DNA of 64,000 bases, from NCBI GenBank assembly GCA_949825065.1, contig OX463842.1, positions 51,334,526 to 51,398,525 of the forward strand, in the 5' to 3' direction. This stretch comes from Odontocerum albicorne. Taxonomy: Eukaryota; Arthropoda; Insecta; Trichoptera; Odontoceridae. The notes beneath the pieces were generated by a model that saw only the letters and a program-made list of their open reading frames with translations, made no database searches and was not told the DNA's origin. Shown here piece after piece: positions 23,205 through 33,717 of this stretch. Position 1 is the stretch's first letter; each line of letters starts with the position of its first letter. A program made the translations under genes and the position numbers.

Positions 23205-23355
23205 CAATACAATCTCGAGAGGCTATTGTCATGTGACAACCCAACTAATCAGAAATATCTCAAAAGAGGTCCACAGTGAAAAACCAAACTGGAATCCGTT
23301 TTTTTTCCAAAATCTGGGTTCCAACAGAAATTCAGTCTTTAAAAATAGCTTTTTC
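23205..23355 (-). mobile_element. tRNA-derived SINE, body and tail
   Basis: Reverse complement reads 'gttggaacccagatttt', 'ggattccagtttgg' and then a diverged tail 'tttctgattagttgggttgt' with 'gacaatagcc'. The order is that of the SINE consensus. The tRNA head is missing. Confidence 0.65.
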
Positions 23356-23744
23356 AAAAGCTTACAAATGTTCGAAAACCATAGACAATTTTTTTAAACA
23401 TACACAGTAGATCGTAATTGAAATTTTTTCAAAGGCAAATATTTTTATTTCATCCTTTTAAAATATGAGAGTGTATGAATATTTTCAGACGGAAAAACTG
23501 ATTTTTCAGCCGAATGTGGCCGCTTCGTATATGGATGCACATTATGCAAAAAAATCCAATACACAAACAAATTTTTGATGCATTTAAAATATCATAAAAA
23601 AATTAATTAAGGATGAGAGAATTCAATTTAAATGTTATCGAGTTTATAGCAGGTCCTTCTCCGGCATTTCTGAAGTTTTAAATTTCTTATTATACCAGCA
23701 ATATACATTTTTTTAAAGAGAACATTATATTGTATTAAAATAGG

Positions 23745-23812
23745 CAATCGCCCCAAACTAGGATGACTTGTGCCACCAAATTAAAGACACTGTAAGATTA
23801 TACGAGTCAATT
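23745..23812 (+). repeat. Dispersed repeat fragment, copy 1
   Basis: 'aggcaatcgccccaaactag' and 'gatgacttgtgccacc' followed by aaattaaa recur with few changes at 58012-58065. Two-copy repeat of unknown origin. Confidence 0.5.
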
Positions 23813-23852
23813 TAATAAAACCAATTAAAAAAATATGACAACTCTAGATAAT

Positions 23853-24425
23853 TCAATGTTTCAACTCATTAAGCTTAAGAAATTCAACAATCGATCTATA
23901 AATGGAAAAGTTCCTCGAAGAAAGAAGAAACGCAACGTTCATTGAATGTGGTAAAAACATGGCTTTTAGTAAATCAAATTTGTCTCGCAAAGCAAAACTG
24001 AAAAATACATGATCTATAGTTTCATCACCCAGACTACACTCGCAGTCGAGGTTGTCCACAATACCTATTCTATAAAAGTGACTAGCCACCACGCAGTGGC
24101 CCGTTTGTAAATGACAAATAATAGATACTTCCATTTTATTCATTCTTATAATATTAAATCATGATTTCAAAGGCATAGATTGTCGGATTGATTTATATAT
24201 AGAGTCCTTATTTATACTAGTTACCAGTATTACCTAATCCAACGCCCATCAGTGCCAAGTATCATGTCTAATTTTATTCAAAAGATCATTTACTGGCAGT
24301 AAAAAATCAGATAAAGGACAACCAGTAGAACATGCTTCCTTTGTCAAGGATTCAACATATTCATTACCAGTGATACCAATATGTAAAAGAAGTTTATTAC
24401 TCCTTTTTATTACTAAAATTATTAA
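23853..24425 (-). pseudogene. LINE ribonuclease H and C-terminal segment
   Basis: The upstream (higher-coordinate) frame holds 'HIGITGNEYVESLTKEAC', the conserved H-x-G-I-x-G-N-E-x-A/V-D region of a LINE-encoded RNase H. Further on, 24143 to 23853 has 'LQTGHCVVASHFYRIG', 'CECSLGDETIDHVFF', the R/Q-T-G-H and C-x-C...H-x-x-x block that follows RNase H in I/Jockey/R1-type elements. Stops separate the two. LINE-B (24478-25390) is inserted next to or within this older LINE. Confidence 0.8.
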
Positions 24426-24477
24426 ATAAATCTTTTTAGTAGAATAATTATTAAAATATTGTTTATTATTTTTTTTA

Positions 24478-25390
24478 ACACTTTTATTGCAAATATAATC
24501 TGGCGGGCGTATTGTCAAGCGGCAATCTCTTCCAACCAACCAGACAAAAGTAATAAAAGCAAGTTACGTGGTCGCATAAATCATTCAAATGACTATCCAT
24601 CCCCACGAAATCCATAAACATATACGTGAGCACATGCCCACGAACCCCACAAAGACGGACAATCACCCGAACATTCTTTTTCATATAAAATGAGATATCA
24701 TCAATCAAAAGGAAAGGAAGGGGTGGTGGAGAGGAAAGGAAAAATCAGGAATGAAACACGTTATTTTACTGACTAGAAATTGAGAGGTTTTTCAGTCGCG
24801 TATTGAAGCATGCCAAGGACGGAGCGAGTCTTATATTGGTTTGTAACTGATTCCAGAGTCTCACTGCATAGACAGTAAAGGACGATGTAAAGAAAAAGGA
24901 GCGGTGAACTGGAAAGGCCAATAAACAATCTTTGTTTGAGCGTAGCGCTAATCCATGATTGGAAAGACACTGAAAAATTTCGGCGAGATAATCTCCTTGG
25001 CGGTGGGACAGTCAAGGAGATTATACAATAGAGACAGTATGTGAATTTGGCGTCTATTTCTAACATTCAACCAGTTCAATGCCTTCTGGTATGAAGTTAT
25101 ATGATCGTACTTACGTAGGTTGAAAATGAATCTTAGACACATTTTGAAGACGCTGTAATTTGTCCAGCTGTTCCTCTGTAACATCCAAGTAACATACGTC
25201 CGCATAGTCCAGAATCGGAAATATTATGCCAATATGTAAAATATATTCGTTTTTTAAGTCAAATTTTGTTTGTATTGTGGATTGACTTTTTTTTCTCTGT
25301 TGTATAATCTTTATCTTTACAACGGTACGTTTATACATCATATTTTGAAAGATATCTGTAAGATAATTTATCGATATCTTCCCCAAAACT
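24478..25390 (-). mobile_element. LINE-B: RT C-terminus, 3' UTR and SINE-type tail
   Basis: Reading on the minus strand from 25386: 'DYADVCYLDVTEEQLDKLQR' and 'LQNV' mark the post-RT block; after a shift, 'CLRFIFNLRKYDHITSYQK' and 'LNWLNVRNRRQIHIL' continue it; then 'FTVYAVRLWNQL' style sequence (around 24850) ends the protein. The 3' UTR follows (24480-24775) and closes with ggttggttggaagagattgcc (split here for length: ggttggttgg / aagagattgcc), gcccgccagatt and 'gcaataaaagtgttaaa'. This tail is the one carried by the SINEs. Class is CR1/Jockey-like by eye. 5' truncated and frameshifted. Confidence 0.85.
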
Positions 25391-25679
25391 CGTGTTAATG
25401 GGGAAGATATAGAGAAAATATCTTTAGTTTTTTTTAATTGTAACTGCGTTATTTTGAGGGCACTTAACTTTCGTTTATTTTCTTAGTAAATAAACAAACT
25501 CTAGGTTTTGACTGAGACACTGGTTATTTCATTATTTTTATTTAATGAATTTAATGTTTTCGTTTTTTGTATTTGAATATGCTAATTATATTTGAATATT
25601 TTTTTTTTACATTTAACAATTTATTTTTTTATTTCAAAGGACAAATATTATATAGCACAGTTTAGACAGCAAGCTCTTC
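25391..25679. other. AT-rich spacer, nothing recognised
   Basis: No frame or shared repeat noticed. Confidence 0.4.
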
Positions 25680-25752
25680 TTAATCGAGATTCGAACCCAC
25701 TATTACTAAACAAATCACCTCTGGCAACTATAGCACTACCCGAACAAAACCA
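25680..25752 (-). mobile_element. tRNA-like SINE head
   Basis: Reverse complement has an A-box-like 'tagtgctatagttgcc' and a good B box gggttcgaatctcg. The interval between them is tRNA-like, but the acceptor arms do not pair. Confidence 0.5.
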
Positions 25753-25774
25753 TGTGTAAAACTTTCTTTGTGTA

Positions 25775-25975
25775 CAGTTAAACTTTGTGAAATAATTGCA
25801 ACCTGGCAATATCTTTTACCCATCCAGAAATATGTAAATGAGTTCTTAAGTGAAAATCAGACTAAAACCTCTTTTTTAAATCTGGGTTCCAGCGGGAATC
25901 AAATCAAACCTCCGGGGCGAAAAATAGATGTCTTATCAACTACGTCATGGAGGCTATACAGTGTTGGACAATACA
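25775..25975 (-). mobile_element. tRNA-derived SINE, near full length
   Basis: Minus strand: head 'tagcctccatgacgtagttg' and 'ataagacatc', B-box-like region with 'aggtttgatttgattcccg', body 'ctggaacccagatt', 'agaggttttagtctg', and tail 'ggcaatatctttta' / 'gcaacctggc' (plus-strand reading). Same order as at 1027. Confidence 0.75.
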
Positions 25976-26114
25976 TTGGTGATAGCATGCGCCAAATGTT
26001 TTTAATTTTGTTGATTTTTTTTCAGTTGATATTTTGCCTTTTATTAGAGAAATGTTGCGACGGTATGTTAATGACACGTAAGTGGCCAATATCATTTGAA
26101 TAAATTGATATATT

Positions 26115-26882
26115 ATGTGTTAACATAAGTTGTGTCCGTTTTTTTTTTCAAATTTAAAAATGAGCACCAAAAGTAAAACAAAATGGTAAAGGTTAAACGT
26201 CATTCGAAAGAAAATTTTCTGTTCTACAAAATATTGTTTGCTTTTACGTTACATATATTATTTTATTTGATTACAAGCCTTCAAAATGGAATGTCAAGTA
26301 GACAAAAGTGAGCATTTTCGACACCTCCTTCCGTTCGCGTTCGCGTCAAAAATCAATGTTCGCGTCAATTGTCGAACGTTGATTTTTGTTGTTTTCACTT
26401 AAAACATGTGAACCCAAGTGCCGAACTTCTGGACTTTTCTCATTGATTTAAGATGGCGGTAAACAGTCATGTGACTACAATTCATCTGCTCAGCCAATAC
26501 TACGGTGGTTTGAAGGGGATCTTCATGAATAATATAGTTTAAGCGGTCCTCATCGAAGTCCACTGGTCGTCCGGAACGCTCCATGTATTTCAAATCAAAA
26601 TTACCGTCTTTGAAACGCAAAAACTATCGACAATCTCTCCTTTCATTCATAGCATCTTCACCGAATACTTTGCAAATATCGTGAGCAGCTTTAGCAGCTT
26701 TATTTTCTCGATTGAATGCGAACAGATGGTGTCAAAAATGCTCACTTTCGTCCAGTTAACATTTTGAAGGCTTGTAATCAAATAAAATAATATATGTAAC
26801 GTAAAAGCAAACACAATATCTTATAGAGCAGAACATTTTCTTTCAAATGACGTATAACCTTTACTATTTTCTTTTACTTTTG
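26115..26882 (-). mobile_element. mariner-type element with ~190-bp inverted repeats, internally deleted
   Basis: The left 190 bp (from tgtgttaacataagttgtg through 'ttacaagccttcaaaatgga') reappear inverted at about 26700-26882. Long inverted repeats of this size are unusual for mariner but known in some Tc1/mariner lineages. The extreme right end is lost after 'cttttgg'. A second copy is at 56412-56903. A mid-element local hairpin ('caaaaatcaatgttcg' with 'cgaacgttgatttttg', about 26347-26391) is not in that copy. Confidence 0.8.
26399..26720 (-). pseudogene. mariner transposase N-terminal remnant
   Basis: On the minus strand: remnants of 'NRE.KAAKAARDICKVFGED' (about 26720-26645), then 'MRFKDGNFDLKYMERSGRP' and 'DRLNYIIHEDPLQTTVVLAE', 'NCSHMTVYRHLKSM', matching the two helix-turn-helix units and the GRP linker of cecropia-type mariner transposases. 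The catalytic domain is absent. The frame is broken between the first part and 26620. In the copy at 56412 the same N-terminal region is better kept. Confidence 0.85.
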
Positions 26883-27024
26883 GTTTACCTGAATTCTATG
26901 CACATATCTAAAAGTATCAAAGGGATAAAAGTTAATTTTGTTGCTACTGTATATAAAAGTTATTTCATTCCACCCTATGTAAAACTCTCTCGATCGATGA
27001 TGTTTAAACTATTGAATTTTTTTA

Positions 27025-27172
27025 AATTTAAACATAACAAGAAATATACACAATTTGTGAAAAAACAAGAGGTAGTTTAATTTGGACGCACTATTTTAAT
27101 GGATCTGGATTTGTTGTCTTTTATTTGTCGTATCCCCAGTAAACTAGGCTTTTGCCTGTATCTCACTGAGAA
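27025..27172 (-). mobile_element. LINE-A 3' end, short copy
   Basis: Starts (plus-strand reading) 'caagaaatatacacaatttg' and ends in 'ctaggcttttgcctgtatct' 'cactgag', i.e. only the last ~145 bp of the LINE-A 3' UTR. Confidence 0.8.
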
Positions 27173-27815
27173 CAGAATTGTATTCGATCAGTCTCAACAA
27201 ATCAAACTCAATGTTCCGACCTCAAGACGATCTAAGTTATAAGACAATCAAATGGTCTAATCAGCATCGATCTTTGGTTTAGTCGATGTAAGTCGAATTT
27301 ATATGATATTTAAGTTTCATAAAATAAAAAGTCATCTGGATTAATTCACATGATATATTTTGTTGTACTGGGGTGATAATCGAATCGACAATTTCAGAAA
27401 GGATCTCTACTCAGCATTACACATGTTCATAACTGATGGCTATTCTGAGTCGGAATTTTCTGCATGTTGCATTTGGAATTTTCTGTGAAAGCACTGGCAA
27501 CCTGCTAGGTTGTTTGAGCTATAGGCCTTAAGCTGCTTTATAAATAAATGTGTTACTGCACTGCTTGTCATTTTTCATCTGTCGTGATGTCAGTACTTAA
27601 GTCCGCCGTTTCAAATTCAAATGTCTCACCACCGGAGAAGAAGATCCTTTGAGCAATTCTTACTTTATTAAAGCGCGATCGAATTTCATTTAAAAAAATC
27701 GATTTTGATTTCGATTTTGTCCCCCATAACAGCGTGGGTGGTAGTGGAATCAAACTGAACTATATATTACCATTCAAAATCTGATATTCTAGATCCAACC
27801 TCGATACTTTGTTTA
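27173..27815. other. Spacer, no gene recognised
   Basis: A 61-codon minus-strand frame at 27568-27753 is not recognised. No repeat family noted. Confidence 0.35.
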
Positions 27816-27870
27816 TGCACTTGTGATATGTTTATTCGTTATGTGATTTTTTATGAACTTCTGACATGTA

Positions 27871-28248
27871 AAGGGTCTTTCAAATTGAGCGGTGTTTTTA
27901 ATTAAAAAAAAAAAATTCTTGAATAAAATACACAATTGTCTTTGGTTTCAAAAGACTTTTTATTGGTTATTGAAGTATAATGTATGACATTTAAACACAA
28001 AAAAACAATATCCGCCAAATGCCCACCTCTTGCAGCTCCACATATGTCCACTTTTTTGTGAAAAGTTTCGATGACATTTTGGCATAATTGCGGTTCTAAC
28101 TCACGAACGCGTTGTTTTATTGTATACGACTCCATTTTTATAAATGTCATGCATTACACTTCTCAAATATCACAAGACCCAGGCAAATTCGCAACGCCAT
28201 CTGTGTTTTATCCGAGATTAAAAAAAACGTTCAATTTGAAAAACCCTT
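27871..28248 (-). mobile_element. Tc1/mariner-type MITE inside the minisatellite
   Basis: Inverted ends aagggtctttcaaattgagc and the complement of cgttcaatttgaaaaaccctt are flanked by TA on both sides (27869-27870, 28249-28250). 378 bp. The minus strand has an 82-codon frame (28150-27902) in which a transposase-like start ('MESYTIKQRV') is joined in frame to a typical transposase end ('PQLCQNVIETF', 'RGGHLADIVF'). The element therefore looks like a deletion derivative that lost nearly all of its transposase. Confidence 0.85.
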
Positions 28249-28550
28249 TATATTTACCGAGCAATTATGCACTTCTGACATATATATTAATTGAGTGATC
28301 TTTCATGCACTTATGACATATATATTCGTTCCGTGATCTTCCATGTACTTCTGACATGTATATTCGTTAAGTGATCTTTCATGCACTTCTGACATGTATA
28401 TTCGTTAAGTGATCTTTCATGCACTACTGACATGTATATTCGTTAAGCGATCTTTCATGCACTTCTGACATGTATATTCGTTAAGTGATCTTTCATGCAC
28501 TTCTAACATGTTTATTCGTTAAGCGATCTTTCATGCACTTCTAACATGTA

Positions 28551-28558
28551 TACTCGTA
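28551..28558 (+). other. TA-CTCG-TA insertion scar in the 38-bp array
   Basis: Neighbouring units read catgtatattcg. This unit reads catgtataCTCGTAttcg: the same TA with six extra bases. It is the second case where the empty site is known from sister copies. Confidence 0.75.
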
Positions 28559-28904
28559 TTCGTTTATTGATCTTTCATGCACTTCAGACATGTATATTTG
28601 TTAAGTGATCTTTTTATCATGCATTCAAAGTGTTCTGCTTCTTCATAGTCTCATTAACGTCATCTTCTCAGTGGTTTGTGATTTCCTATGCAATACACCT
28701 ATTATTTTTAAATATTTGATTTCGACAAAATTATTTGGATGTCAACAAAGATTTGAGCTGCCTCACTCAGTTAGGATCGATTTAACATTTTTTTATCTTT
28801 ATTCACTCATATCCTTTTTTTTCTTTCAATTTTCATATTTTTTTTCGTTTTCTAGTAAAGTTTCATTAACTCTACATTTGCGCAATTACTCTTTGTTATA
28901 TTTA

Positions 28905-29015
28905 GAAATGAATGGGTATATTGTGTATTTATGTATCTGGGTATGAATGGGTGTCTTGTGTATTCATGTATCTGGGTATGCATGGGCGTCTTGTGTATTT
29001 ATGTGTATGTTTGAA
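28905..29015 (+). repeat. Short tandem repeat, about three units of 37 bp
   Basis: Units contain 'atgaatgggt', 'ttgtgtatt' and 'atgtatctgggt' in the same order, with point changes. Confidence 0.7.
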
Positions 29016-29030
29016 TGTGTACAGGAATGT

Positions 29031-29823
29031 TTTCTTGAATTCGAAACCTTTTAACAACGTTTTTAAGAAATATCTTTTTCAACTTTAATTTTATTTGAAT
29101 AAATACTGTAAAGTTTTGTTTAACTTTGTGTCTTTTTTCGTGGGATGTGAATGTAAGGGCTGAAAATCATTTGTAATGCAATGCCCTCGATCTGGTTTCT
29201 TCTCTTTGAACAGGAGTAATGTCTGATATAATAGATTGTTAAAGATGAACCAAAATCTTTTAAAATCGTAATTTTTTTCTTTATGAATCATATAAAATCC
29301 ATAACGTTTTAATATTTCTTTCTTTATTTTTGCTATAAATCAACAAATAATTGTTATTTTGATTTATTTATTATGAAACGGAAAATATAAATATTGGATC
29401 CATTTTGCATAGCTATGTTCGTTTTATATGCAGTGTAATTTGATATTGCTGGGACATTCAGCTCTAGAACCGTTGTTTCTGAATAATTGAATCATGAGCG
29501 CCGTGTTCCACTGTGCTAACATATGTGTTGCAGTTCACCCCCTACTGTCCCCTAATGGATGCATTTTATTTCTCTATTCAGTGCTATTGCAAAATTGTGT
29601 AGTTATTTAATTCAGCAGCTAAAGTAGTTCTAAATTTCCATAAACAATTTATAATTCATAAACAGGGTCATGCATAAACCGTTCATATTCTACCTAGTAT
29701 TCTAGTTTAATTCTACTATACTCGTATTTCAAGTGATACTTACTTTGGAGAAGAGGCTATTTATATATGTATGAATGAGTATGCGCAAACAACATTCCGA
29801 GGTCTTCTTTGAACTCATTTTAA
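29031..29823. other. AT-rich spacer, nothing recognised
   Basis: No coding-like frame. A TACTCGTA octamer is at 29719-29726. Confidence 0.4.
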
Positions 29824-30425
29824 CCCTTCCTTCCCTGTGATGTATAACGAGTACACATTGCTTCTAAAAACTTTAATATCTCTATAAATGTTATAAAAAT
29901 TGGGTTAAAATTTTAGCTATACTTCCGTAATACATTTACGCATTGAATTAAAAAAAATTATTATTAATAATTAGCACTTATCGGCCACATCAGAGATATT
30001 TTGTAAAAATCAGGAATTAATTCACCAATACAATCAAACGTGTGCCAGTGTGTGACGTAGGTATATTCATTAAAAAAAAACGCTATGGGTGAGGAAGCGC
30101 CGCTATTCACGTCTCACTCTCTACTTCGGTATATGGTAATGCAAGAAATAGAATCTCAGTTCGTTCGCTTCTCTCGCTTCAGTAGCTCTCGGGCATCAAT
30201 TTGAGATGGTCTCATCGCCCGTTTTGTGAACGTCGGCCAATGTTTTTTTTTCAGGTTTTAGCAATTAAATTTAAATTATTATAACTTTTAACTTAAAATT
30301 GAACTTATTTAAGCGATTGGCTATGAATATTCTTATTTTTCCGATTTTAAATTACTAATTTTTACATGTGTATTGAATACACAGCACCGGAATGCGCGTA
30401 TTTTTTTAGCACAGGAAGGGATAAG
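29824..30425 (+). mobile_element. piggyBac-type MITE, subfamily 1
   Basis: TTAA at 29820-29823 and 30426-30429. Ends cccttccttccctgtg and cacaggaaggg. 602 bp, AT-rich flanks and a GC-richer core with 'cccgttttgtgaacgtcggc'. Sister copies at 39039, 45529 and (minus) 50033. No transposase. Confidence 0.9.
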
Positions 30426-30589
30426 TTAAATTGTTGATAATTTTTATTTATGAAATTACTTTTCATGTTATCTTAAATATTGAGTACATAATGCAGGAAC
30501 GATTTTGACAAGTTGTTTCATTCGTACTATGCACATGTTGACTTTTTCTTTGTTTTCTTTAAATGCATTTTTATTTTTCTTTCACGTGA

Positions 30590-31030
30590 CTGTCAATGGT
30601 GACGTCCAGCTTAGTGCAGGGCGGTTGTCCGCCTTTGGACGGTCTAGTATTGTGTCATGTCATTATGTCAATAAATTTAGTTAACTCATCCTTATATATC
30701 TTGCGCTGCCCACCATGCTTTATTCTTCCTTCCGTCATCCCTCCACAGAGAATAACATATATCTTGGGAGTCTTTATTCAGGCATGTGAGCTACGTGTCC
30801 AGACCAATGCAGACGAGTCTCAATGTTACAACAGTTTTCATCATGTGATGCTCTATGATACCATCGAATCATCATGCCCGAGGAATCTCTGCTAGAAAAA
30901 ATGAGTGCGCTAATGTATAATGTGTATGGAGGCCATGATTCGCTTCCATATATCAAAGATGATATGTTATTATTACAGCTTAATGAACTGCCGTTTTGGT
31001 CGTCAGTGTTACATCGTGATTATCAAACAG
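30590..31030 (-). pseudogene. LINE-G reverse transcriptase C-terminus
   Basis: Minus strand: 'IYGSESWPPYTLYISAL' (about 30956-30905), then 'ETRLHWSGHVAHMPE' (ending 30774), then in other frames 'PRYMLFSVEG' and 'KIYKDELTKF'. This is the end block of a non-LTR element ('YGSESWT...LRW.GHV.RMP...GGQ.KRYKD'). Several stops and frame changes; no RT active site. Distinct from LINE-C and LINE-D. Confidence 0.75.
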
Positions 31031-31126
31031 CCGCCCATGGGAGCTCGAAACGTCCGGGAAGCTGCGCTTATTCTATTCTGAATCTCGTCATACTCGTATA
31101 TGTTTGCTATGTCATTCACAACTATC

Positions 31127-32066
31127 CAAGTAATTAAAACGCTGCACTGTGATAATATTCACAATGCTACCCAAGTTATTAAAATTCTGCACTGTGATTA
31201 TATTCACAATGCAACCCAAGTAATAAAATGCTGCACTGTGATCATATTTACAATGCAACCCAAGTTATTAAAATGCTACACGGTGATCATATTCACAATG
31301 CTACCCAAGTTATGAAAATTCTGCAATGTGATTATATTCACAATGCAACCCAAGTAATTAAAATGCTGTACTGTGATCATATTCACAATGCTACCCTAGT
31401 AATTAAAATGCTGCACTGTGATCATATTCACAATTCTACCCAAGTTATTAAAATGCTGCAATGTGATCATATTCACAATGCTACCCAAGTTATTAAAATG
31501 CTGCACTGTGATCAAATTCACAATGCTACCAAAGTCATTAAAATGCTGCACTGTGATCATATTCACAATGCTACCCAAGTAATTAAAATGCTGCACTGTG
31601 ATCATATTCACAATGCTACCCAAGTAATTAAAATGCTGCACTGTGATCATATTCACAATGCTACCCTAGTAATTAAAATGCTGCACTGTGATCATATTCA
31701 CAATTCTACCCAAGTTATTAAAATGCTGCAATGTGATCATATTCACAATGCTACCCAAGTTATTAAAATGCTGCACTGTGATCAAATTCACAATGCTACC
31801 AAAGTCATTAAAATGCTGCACTGTGATCATATTCACAATGCTACCCAAGTAATTAAAATGCTGCACGGTGATCATATTCACAATGCTACCCAAGTAATTA
31901 AAATGCTGCACTGTGATCATATTCACAATGCTACCCAAATAATTAAAATGCTGCACGGTGATCATATTCACAATGCTACCCAAGTAATTAAAATGCTGCA
32001 CTGTGATCATATTCACAATGCTACCCAAGTAATTAAAATGCTGCACTGTGTTCATATTTACTTTTA
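31127..32066 (+). repeat. 45-bp minisatellite, in-frame on both strands
   Basis: About 20 head-to-tail units of 45 bp ('aaaatgctgcactgtgatca', 'tattcacaatgctacccaag', 'taatt'). Because 45 is a multiple of 3 and the unit has no stop in one frame of each strand, it gives a 279-codon frame on plus (31228-32067; 15-residue repeat MLHCDHIHNATQVIK) and two frames on minus (15-residue repeat MITVQHFNYLGSIVN). Variant units show that a block of six units (270 bp) was duplicated: 31410-31680 matches 31680-31950. No start context, signal or intron evidence for a gene. Confidence 0.9.
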
Positions 32067-32699
32067 AGATTTTAACCTTTTATAAATTTTTCCTATACAA
32101 GTTTGTTAATTTTCCTCGCATAACAAATTTTTAAATAAATACTTTTATTTAAAATCTATTAAAAAATGAAATATCAAATTGTAAGTTATATAACAACGAA
32201 TTGGCATTTTTTTAATAATCAATATTGTAAGTAAAACCTGCCTTTATAATAAAAGAAAATCGAAATACTTTCAAGATACGTTCATACATTTGAAGCAATG
32301 AAGAAAATTGCAATCCGTTGGGACATCGGCAATATGACATGTCTTTTGCATGGAAAGCTCTCATCTGGGCCGGGTCCGCGCATTATGGGCAGGCTCAATA
32401 AAACTGTTGTACGTGACCTTATTTTATTTTGGAGAATTTCTCTGCCCGGATTTTCTTTCAATTTGGAGTGGCCGTATAAATGGAAAGGTTGTTACGAGCG
32501 TGCTTCGGAAATGACACTGCACATCGATGGAGAGCGAAAAAATGGTGGATTTGTGCACGAAGTCTTATACTCGTATTTATATATTAGCATACAGGTTTTT
32601 TTGTCACATATTTGATATGTATAAAAATTCGAAGAAATTGTGATTTTTTTAATAAACACACTAGGTTTAACGTTCCTTTTAAAATCTTCTAAATTTATG
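32067..32699. other. Spacer with an unassigned 105-codon frame
   Basis: 32298-32615 (plus) is open and somewhat GC-richer, with an ATG start and residues such as 'LNKTVVRDLILFWRISLPG'. I recognise no family. It contains a TACTCGTA octamer at 32568-32575. May be a gene fragment or chance. Confidence 0.3.
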
Positions 32700-32951
32700 T
32701 TGTTTATAGTTAAGGCATTAACGTTGTGGAGGTTTAAAGACATTGTAATTTATTTTTAACAAACACTGTTTATTCCACTTTTTTATGACGATATAACCCT
32801 ACCGGTTTCAAGGCTTTCACCTCATCTTCAGGGGAGCGCAAACAAGTCTTGTTTGCGCTCCCCTGAAGATGAGGTGAAAGCCTTGAAACCGGTAGGGTTA
32901 TACCGTCATAAAAAAGTGGAATAAACAGTGTTTGTTAAAAATAAATTACAA
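32700..32951. mobile_element. Foldback hairpin element (HP), best copy
   Basis: Two arms of more than 100 nt, almost perfectly complementary, meet at a loop of a few bases (acaagtcttgt at about 32845-32855). Right arm: 'cttgtttgcgctcccctgaa', 'gatgaggtgaaagccttgaa', 'accggtagggttataccg'. Only a handful of mismatches separate the arms, so this copy is either recent or kept symmetrical by conversion. The outer left part (tatagttaaggcattaacg) has no counterpart at the right here, but does at 40209-40470. Confidence 0.85.
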
Positions 32952-32999
32952 CTTCTAAATTTATGTCCTTTTTATGATATTTATGTCTTTCAATATTAA

Positions 33000-33075
33000 C
33001 GGGTTCGATTCTCGAGTTCAAGCGCCCTTAAAGAGAGTCAGCTCTCTCACGGCGCTTTTTAAATTGGAGTGATGC
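33000..33075 (+). mobile_element. tRNA-like B box next to a short palindrome
   Basis: gggttcgattctcgag is a B-box match. It is followed by 'gagagtcagctctc', a short inverted repeat, and a symmetrical 'agcgccc...ggcgct' pair. No A box. Possibly a decayed SINE head. Confidence 0.35.
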
Positions 33076-33171
33076 TTAATAGAGTGAGGGTCATATAATA
33101 TGAAACCAGATCTTTACATAGCATCTGACTTGCCACTTAGGTCCAATCGTTTATGATTTGAACCGTTAGAG

Positions 33172-33709
33172 GAAGAGCTCCCAAAGTGGTCGATATCGAC
33201 CCCCTGGGATCGTTTTGATTTTTCTAGGGGTTGATAGTTTTAATAAAAAAAATTAGGGGTCGACAACAGCAAAAATAGACCCTCTTACTACTGCTATTTG
33301 TTTGTTACTTCAAAGTTTCTATGATTCCAATAGATACCTAAGTAAGAAGTAAAATAATAAAAAAAAACACACTTTTTTGATAAAAACACATTACATACCA
33401 AACTTGTGAACGAAAAAGTTAAATGTGTCATTAAAAGAGTCTATTTTTTTCTTTAATTTTCATCAGCGCAGATTTCAATATTAAATGTTGCACAAGATAA
33501 TGCAATGCGTAATACGTAGTCCTTTTATCTTTTTCAATCCTTAATTACAAGTGATTAAAATAAAAAGTTTGATATCTAGTGAAATATTTAATATCCAGTA
33601 CTGAACAAGCGTACTAATTTAAGTAAGTAAAGTAAATGACTAGGGGGTTGACGGTTTTAAAAGTTTTTGGTAAAGGAGTCTGCGGCCGAAAAAAGTTTTG
33701 GAACTCTTG
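33172..33709. mobile_element. hAT-type MITE with 8-bp target duplication
   Basis: Ends gaagagctcccaaagt and the complement of aagttttggaactcttg are flanked by perfect 8-bp duplications cgttagag at 33164-33171 and 33710-33717. 538 bp. Sub-terminal 'gggttgacggtttt' and 'ggggttgatagtttt' blocks are near-repeats. No transposase frame. Confidence 0.88.
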
Positions 33710-33717
33710 CGTTAGAG

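Larger units (their letters stand above)
27816..28615 (+). repeat. 38-bp minisatellite, split by a MITE
   Basis: Unit: 'gttaagtgatctttcatgca' plus 'cttctgacatgtatattc'. Diverged units occupy 27816-27870, then the MITE 27871-28248 interrupts, and about nine units follow to 28615. The last copies are interrupted by one 6-bp insertion (28551-28558). Outer units are more diverged than central ones. Confidence 0.9.

Noticed and set aside
28605..28946. 113-codon plus-strand frame rich in Phe/Leu
   Set aside because: Composition follows T-rich low-complexity DNA and starts within the minisatellite edge.
31228..32067. A 279-codon repeat protein gene
   Set aside because: The frame is wholly a 45-bp tandem repeat and the opposite strand is open too; no start context or non-repeat domain. 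Reported as a satellite and as a question, not as a gene.
32820..32900. A functional hammerhead ribozyme in the HP core
   Set aside because: The CUGAUGA box is replaced by CUGAAGAUGA and the stem next to GAAA does not close in the canonical way. Kept only as a resemblance in the findings.
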